Below are positions 60,469-64,000 of a stretch of DNA of 64,000 nt, piece after piece. Source of the DNA: Chryseobacterium cucumeris (GTDB lineage: Bacteria; Bacteroidota; Bacteroidia; Flavobacteriales; Weeksellaceae); the NCBI RefSeq assembly GCF_016775705.1, contig NZ_CP068760.1:1550001-1614000 (forward strand), read 5' to 3'. Position 1 is the stretch's first letter; the number at the start of each line of letters is the position of its first letter. A model generated the notes under the pieces. It was given only the letters and a program-made list of their open reading frames with translations, was not told the DNA's origin and made no database searches. The position numbers and the translations under genes are program-made.

Positions 60469-61518
60469 TTATTTTTTCTTGTAATGAATGGTGGAAAGGT
60501 TTCTTAATATTGCGGCACTTTGTTCGGGGGTAATGTCCCGTTGAGGCTCTGCAAGCATTTCATATCCTACCATAAATTTTTTTATTTCCGCACTTCTGAG
60601 CAACGGCGGATAAAAGTGCATATGAAAATGCCATTCAGGATGCTCTTTTCCGTCTGTTGGAGATTGATGAATTCCCGCAGAATAAGGAAATGACGTTTCA
60701 AAAAGGTTATCATATATTGTGGTCAGATCCTTGAGGACAGCAGCAAAAGATTCTTTTTCCGCTTCAGAAAATTCCGCAATATTTTCTCTTTTCTGTTTGC
60801 TGATCATCATTGTTTCGTAAGGCCAAGACGCCCAAAACGGCACCAATGCGGCAAAGTGTTCATTTTCTGTGACGATGCGCTCACCAGCCGTGATTTCCTG
60901 CCGAAGATAGTCTTCCAGCAATGTCCTTTTATTCTTTTCAAAATACGATTTCAGCTGATCCTGGGTTTTCTGAACCATTGCCGGAATGGACGACTGCGCC
61001 CATATCTGACCATGCGGATGCGGGTTGCTGCAGCCCATGATGCTTCCTTTATTTTCAAAAATCTGAACATAGTTGATATGGTCCAGAGCGGCCAGCTCAT
61101 TGAACTGCTCCTGCCATACATCCACCACATTTTTGATGTGTTCCAAAGACATTTCCGGCAAAGTAAGGCTGTGGTTTTCAGAAAAACAAACCACCCTGTT
61201 GATTCCTCGTTCCGGAAGTAGAGTAAAAAATCCTGACTGTTGTTCAGAAAAATCAACTTCTTCATTCAGCAATGCTCCAAAATCATTGTTAAAGACATAG
61301 GTTCCTTTATATTCAGGGTTACGGTCTCCATTAGCACGAATATTTCCTGAGCAGAGATAGCAGTCCGGGGCATATTCAGGACGGTTTTCTGTTACTGTTT
61401 CTTCTCTCTGCCCCTGCCATGGCCTGTTTGCCCGTTGTGGGGAAACGAGTATCCATTCATCCAAAAGAGGATTGTATCTTCTGTGGGGATGTTTTTTAGG
61501 GTCAAATAATGTATTCAT
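60469..61518 (-). CDS. galT: UDP-glucose--hexose-1-phosphate uridylyltransferase
   Basis: Leloir-pathway enzyme that exchanges UDP between glucose and galactose 1-phosphates in the cytoplasm. The 349-aa protein has the uridylylated-His motif GCSNPHPHGQIWA (about 163-175), a zinc-site CYLCSGN near the N-terminus (about 55) and the C-terminal HWHMHFYPP-like EWHFHMHFYPPLL. It overlaps galK by 17 bp, implying translational coupling. The start ATG is at 61518. Confidence 0.96.
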   Translation of the reverse strand: MNTLFDPKKHPHRRYNPLLDEWILVSPQRANRPWQGQREETVTENRPEYAPDCYLCSGNIRANGDRNPEYKGTYVFNNDFGALLNEEVDFSEQQSGFFTLLPERGINRVVCFSENHSLTLPEMSLEHIKNVVDVWQEQFNELAALDHINYVQIFENKGSIMGCSNPHPHGQIWAQSSIPAMVQKTQDQLKSYFEKNKRTLLEDYLRQEITAGERIVTENEHFAALVPFWASWPYETMMISKQKRENIAEFSEAEKESFAAVLKDLTTIYDNLFETSFPYSAGIHQSPTDGKEHPEWHFHMHFYPPLLRSAEIKKFMVGYEMLAEPQRDITPEQSAAILRNLSTIHYKKK

Positions 61519-62686
61519 TGGTGTATTCTTTTATCCCGTCTGAAATTTTAACCTGGTAAACTTTCATCTCAATATTAAAGTGTTCAAAATATTTTTCACT
61601 GATGGCCTGAATTACTTCCTCAACTTTATCTTCCTGAATCAGGTTGATGCTGCAGCCTCCGAAACCTCCTCCCATCATTCTTGCTCCCAGTACACCTCCC
61701 TGCTGCAATGTGTTTTCAACCAAAAAATCAAGTTCTTCGCAGCTGACTTCAAATTCAGTGGACAGCCCGGCGTGAGTTTCCGTGAGAAGTCTTCCCAGAT
61801 GCTCAACATTTCCTTCTGAAATAGCTTTTGCCGCCATTTCTACCCTCTTTATTTCTTTCAGTAAGTAGAGACATCTTTTATGTGAAACACTTCCCATTTT
61901 CTCTTTAACACTGTCAAGCATAGTTGTGGTAAAATCCCGGAACTTCTCTACTTCGGGGAATTTTTCCCATAAAACTTTTTTTCCATGCTCAACATCTTTA
62001 CGCCTTTCATTATAGCCGGATGTCAGATGACTATGTTTTACACAGCTGTCAAAAAGCAATAAGCTGTATCCTTTAAGGTCAGCATCAAAATATTGATGTT
62101 CCAGGGAATTGCAATCAAGCATAATGACCTTATTTTCCTTTCCGAAAACGGAGGCAAACTGATCCATAATTCCGCACTGAACTCCTGCAAAAGTATGTTC
62201 GGATTTTTGCCCGATCACCGCGATTTCTTTTTTTGACAGCCGCAGATCAAAAAGTTCATTAAGGATATAGGCAAAACCGCATTCAAGAGCGGCCGAAGAG
62301 GAAAGCCCGGATCCCATCGGGATGGTACTGCTGAAAACAATTTCCATTCCGCAAAATTGATTTTCGGGTTTCTGCAGCTGACTGAAAACGCCTAGAATAT
62401 AGTTCATCCACATCTGCTGTACCGGTTTTACCTCTTTTGTAACATCAAATGTATATTCTTCTCCAAGATCCTTGGCTATGATCCTGCACAAATTGGTCTG
62501 TGGCCGTCTGCGGACAGCAAAACAGATGTATTTGTCTATGGCAGCAGGCAATACAAAGCCGTCGCTATAGTCTACATGCTCACCAATAATATTAATTCTT
62601 CCGGGAGAAAGGAAAATATGTTCAGGCTCTTCTTTGAATTCGGTCCTAAACTTTTGCAGGGTTGGGTTGATTAACTGTTCATCCAT
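61502..62686 (-). CDS. galK: Galactokinase
   Basis: Phosphorylates galactose to galactose 1-phosphate at the start of the Leloir pathway. The 394-aa GHMP kinase shows the galactokinase signature PGRINIIGEHVDYSDGFVLP (about 28-47), the ATP-binding PMGSGLSSSAALE (about 122-134) and the C-terminal GGGFGGCSINL. It overlaps galT by 17 bp. A TAAGTGT-N7-ACACTTA inverted repeat lies about 92-112 bp upstream, a possible operator, and an AraC regulator gene follows in the upstream direction (162-bp gap). Confidence 0.97.
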   Translation of the reverse strand: MDEQLINPTLQKFRTEFKEEPEHIFLSPGRINIIGEHVDYSDGFVLPAAIDKYICFAVRRRPQTNLCRIIAKDLGEEYTFDVTKEVKPVQQMWMNYILGVFSQLQKPENQFCGMEIVFSSTIPMGSGLSSSAALECGFAYILNELFDLRLSKKEIAVIGQKSEHTFAGVQCGIMDQFASVFGKENKVIMLDCNSLEHQYFDADLKGYSLLLFDSCVKHSHLTSGYNERRKDVEHGKKVLWEKFPEVEKFRDFTTTMLDSVKEKMGSVSHKRCLYLLKEIKRVEMAAKAISEGNVEHLGRLLTETHAGLSTEFEVSCEELDFLVENTLQQGGVLGARMMGGGFGGCSINLIQEDKVEEVIQAISEKYFEHFNIEMKVYQVKISDGIKEYTNEYII

Positions 62687-62777
62687 ATCAATCTTTTCTG
62701 ATCAAACAGATCCTGGGGATCTTAAGTATAAAACTACTGAATTTATAACAGAGAAATTATACTTTTAAACATTATTA

Positions 62778-62798
62778 TAAGTGTTAAATATACACTTA
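62778..62798 (-). promoter_or_regulatory. Inverted repeat upstream of galK
   Basis: TAAGTGT (62778-62784) and ACACTTA (62792-62798) are perfect 7-bp inverted arms with a 7-bp spacer, between the AraC-type gene and galK. It could be an operator for the gal genes. Confidence 0.35.
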
Positions 62799-62848
62799 AA
62801 TTTCAATACATTCCAACACAGCAATTTATTTTTAAACCCGACTGTGAA

Positions 62849-63721
62849 TTACTCCATAAAATAATTAAATTCTTTTCTGTACTGAGAAGGGCTTTTACTG
62901 ATATACTCTTTAAAAGTCCTGTTAAAATAGCTGAAGTTATTGAACCCCGATTCAAAGCAGACTTCCGTAATACTCAAAGGCTGTTCTGCCAGAAGCTTAA
63001 GAGCATGGGTAATTCTGTATTCGTTGACAAACTGTGTAAAGGTTTTATTGGTAATTTTTTTAAAATACCGGCAGAAAGACGGCACTTTCATATTGGCAAG
63101 ATCAGCCATCTCCTCGAGGGTTATGGCTTCTTTGAAATGATCTTTAACGTAATTGAATATAAGATTGATTCTTTCATTATCTTCAATCTGTGTCTGAAGG
63201 TAATATTTCCCTGCATTTAAAATCCTGTAATCCTGGGTAACAGACAGTTCATCCAATATTTTCAGAAATCTGCACAGCTTGTCGAGGGAGGAAGCATCAT
63301 GCATCTCCGTAATCTCTTTCCCGATTGTTTTCTTCACTTCTTCCCCGAATACGATTCCTGCTTTTGACTTTTCCAGCAGTGCAGAAATCCTTTGCATCTC
63401 CGGAATATTCCAGATCGGTTCTCCTAAAAAATCAGGCTTAAACTGAATCACCATTTCATACTCATTATGTGTACTTTCATTGGTCAGTCCACAATGTGGA
63501 AGGTTACTTCCTATCAGTACAAGATCTCCCTCTGAAAAATAAGTGATACTGCTTCCGATCTGTCTTTTCCCGGAGCCTTTGCATACAAAAATCAGCTCAA
63601 CCTCGGGATGGTAATGCCAGACATGAGATTTTATATTCTCATTAGTCAGAAATTTAAGGCTGGTAAAACTGCTTCCTATAGTAGGTCTTACCGCCTCAAA
63701 AGAAGGATTTACATGTTTCAT
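62849..63721 (-). CDS. AraC-family transcriptional regulator (upstream of gal genes)
   Basis: A 290-aa regulator with an N-terminal cupin sensor domain (about 20-150; HYHPEVELIFVCKG-like WHYHPEVELIFVCKGSGKRQ) and a C-terminal AraC domain (about 190-288): LEEMADLANMKVPSFCRYFK, then VCFESGFNNFSYFNRTFKEY. I use the ATG at 63721 (MKHVNPSF); an ATG at 63784 adds a hydrophobic stretch foreign to the family. It lies 162 bp upstream of galK on the same strand and may sense galactose or a related sugar; that is inferred from position only. Confidence 0.9.
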   Translation of the reverse strand: MKHVNPSFEAVRPTIGSSFTSLKFLTNENIKSHVWHYHPEVELIFVCKGSGKRQIGSSITYFSEGDLVLIGSNLPHCGLTNESTHNEYEMVIQFKPDFLGEPIWNIPEMQRISALLEKSKAGIVFGEEVKKTIGKEITEMHDASSLDKLCRFLKILDELSVTQDYRILNAGKYYLQTQIEDNERINLIFNYVKDHFKEAITLEEMADLANMKVPSFCRYFKKITNKTFTQFVNEYRITHALKLLAEQPLSITEVCFESGFNNFSYFNRTFKEYISKSPSQYRKEFNYFME

Positions 63722-63842
63722 AGGCCAAATACAAATAATTTCATATGCAAAATTAACAAATAATACACTAATATCATTAAACAAGGTTAATATAGTACAT
63801 TAATATGAAAATTTAATTATAGCCTGAGAATTATTGCTGCCA

Positions 63843-63850
63843 TAGCTTTG
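63843..63850 (+). promoter_or_regulatory. -7 box of the last, partial gene
   Basis: TAGCTTTG matches TAnnTTTG exactly, 27 bp before the ATG at 63878. No TTG -33 element lies at the usual distance. Confidence 0.5.
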
Positions 63851-63877
63851 CAGTATTAATCCTAAAAGCCTTAACCC

Positions 63878-64000
63878 ATGAGCACATTATTAAAAGCCGT
63901 ATTTTTTGCAGGAGCCTTATTGTTTTCAGCAAATGTAATGAGTAAGGACAGAGATTTTTCCCTTTCCTTTGGAAACGTACAAGACAAAACCTTGAATTTT
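63878..64000 (+). CDS. Start of an exported protein (cut by window end)
   Basis: Forty-one codons are present, running off the window in frame. The N-terminus is a signal peptide: MSTLLKAVFFAGALLFSANV then MSKDRDFSLSFGNVQDKTLN. No family can be named from this piece. It is divergent from the AraC-type gene and preceded by an exact -7 box. Confidence 0.65.
   Translation, partial: MSTLLKAVFFAGALLFSANVMSKDRDFSLSFGNVQDKTLNF

Noticed and set aside
1..64000. CRISPR arrays, tRNA, rRNA, insertion sequences, prophage
   Set aside because: No regularly spaced repeats, cloverleaf-type genes, transposase or phage structural genes were seen.

Overview
The window looks like chromosomal DNA of a flavobacterium close to Chryseobacterium. 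The evidence is low GC with AT-rich intergenic DNA, promoter -7 boxes of the Bacteroidota type (TAnnTTTG), scarce Shine-Dalgarno signals, and typical families: a C-terminal DAHP synthase/chorismate mutase fusion, a zinc-less DnaX, a propeller histidine kinase, SPT-like alpha-oxoamine synthase, double-glycine leader peptides and CxxC/Dps/DoxX stress genes. The species call is inference. I see no rRNA, tRNA, CRISPR array, prophage or insertion sequence.

Layout. 0.5-6.8 kb (minus): rsgA, aroG-pheA fusion, dnaX (interrupted at an A11 run), a TetR regulator and an alpha-oxoamine synthase, probably for sphingolipid or sulfonolipid bases. 7.2-15.9 kb: small AraC and LuxR-type regulators, a DUF1349 protein, a two-component pair (propeller kinase plus NarL-type regulator), an exported protein and a membrane-anchored AraC regulator. 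16-23 kb: MFS exporter, Crp/Fnr regulator with an outer-membrane protein and DoxX, DUF1062, aldehyde dehydrogenase and an AraC regulator. 23.3-28.7 kb: metE behind a cobalamin riboswitch, divergent Lrp/AsnC regulator, small enzymes. 28.9-29.3 kb: two Cys-rich peptides with GG leaders, too short for usual ORF cut-offs. 29.6-35.2 kb: a LacI-controlled sugar operon (fructokinase, MFS permease, LamB-like porin, TIM-barrel isomerase/epimerase).

35.3-59.1 kb is a stress and detoxification island made of two opposing gene sets that share gene families. The plus set has Dps, a LytTR response regulator, a hybrid kinase, an Old Yellow Enzyme, an ABM-domain protein, an unknown protein, a bicupin, DUF1275, peroxiredoxin, DsbA-like oxidoreductase, a chloroperoxidase-like hydrolase and a sigma-54 activator. 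The minus set has a near-identical hydrolase, a small protein, an isochorismatase-like hydrolase, an alginate-export-type barrel, an exported M17 N-domain protein, an amidohydrolase, DoxX, Dps, DUF1275, a TPR kinase and a sigma-54 response regulator. 59.3-64 kb: a small winged-helix-like protein, a HAD phosphatase, galT, galK, an AraC regulator and the start of one more exported protein.

The most notable new signal is a promoter architecture found by reading the intergenic DNA. Three plus-strand stress promoters (before dps at 35.3 kb, the unknown gene at 40.7 kb and the bicupin at 41.4 kb) each carry two direct copies of a TCAnCGA-like heptamer exactly 21 bp apart, and in all three the TTTAC of the -7 region starts exactly 35 bp after the end of the second copy. 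The period, and the similarity of the repeat to the published LytTR-domain consensus, point to the LytTR regulator encoded in the same locus. Other points of interest are possible slippage decoding in dnaX, LacI operators at two promoters, the inverted duplicate hydrolases 14 kb apart, and the pairing of a HisKA_2-type kinase with a sigma-54 response regulator.
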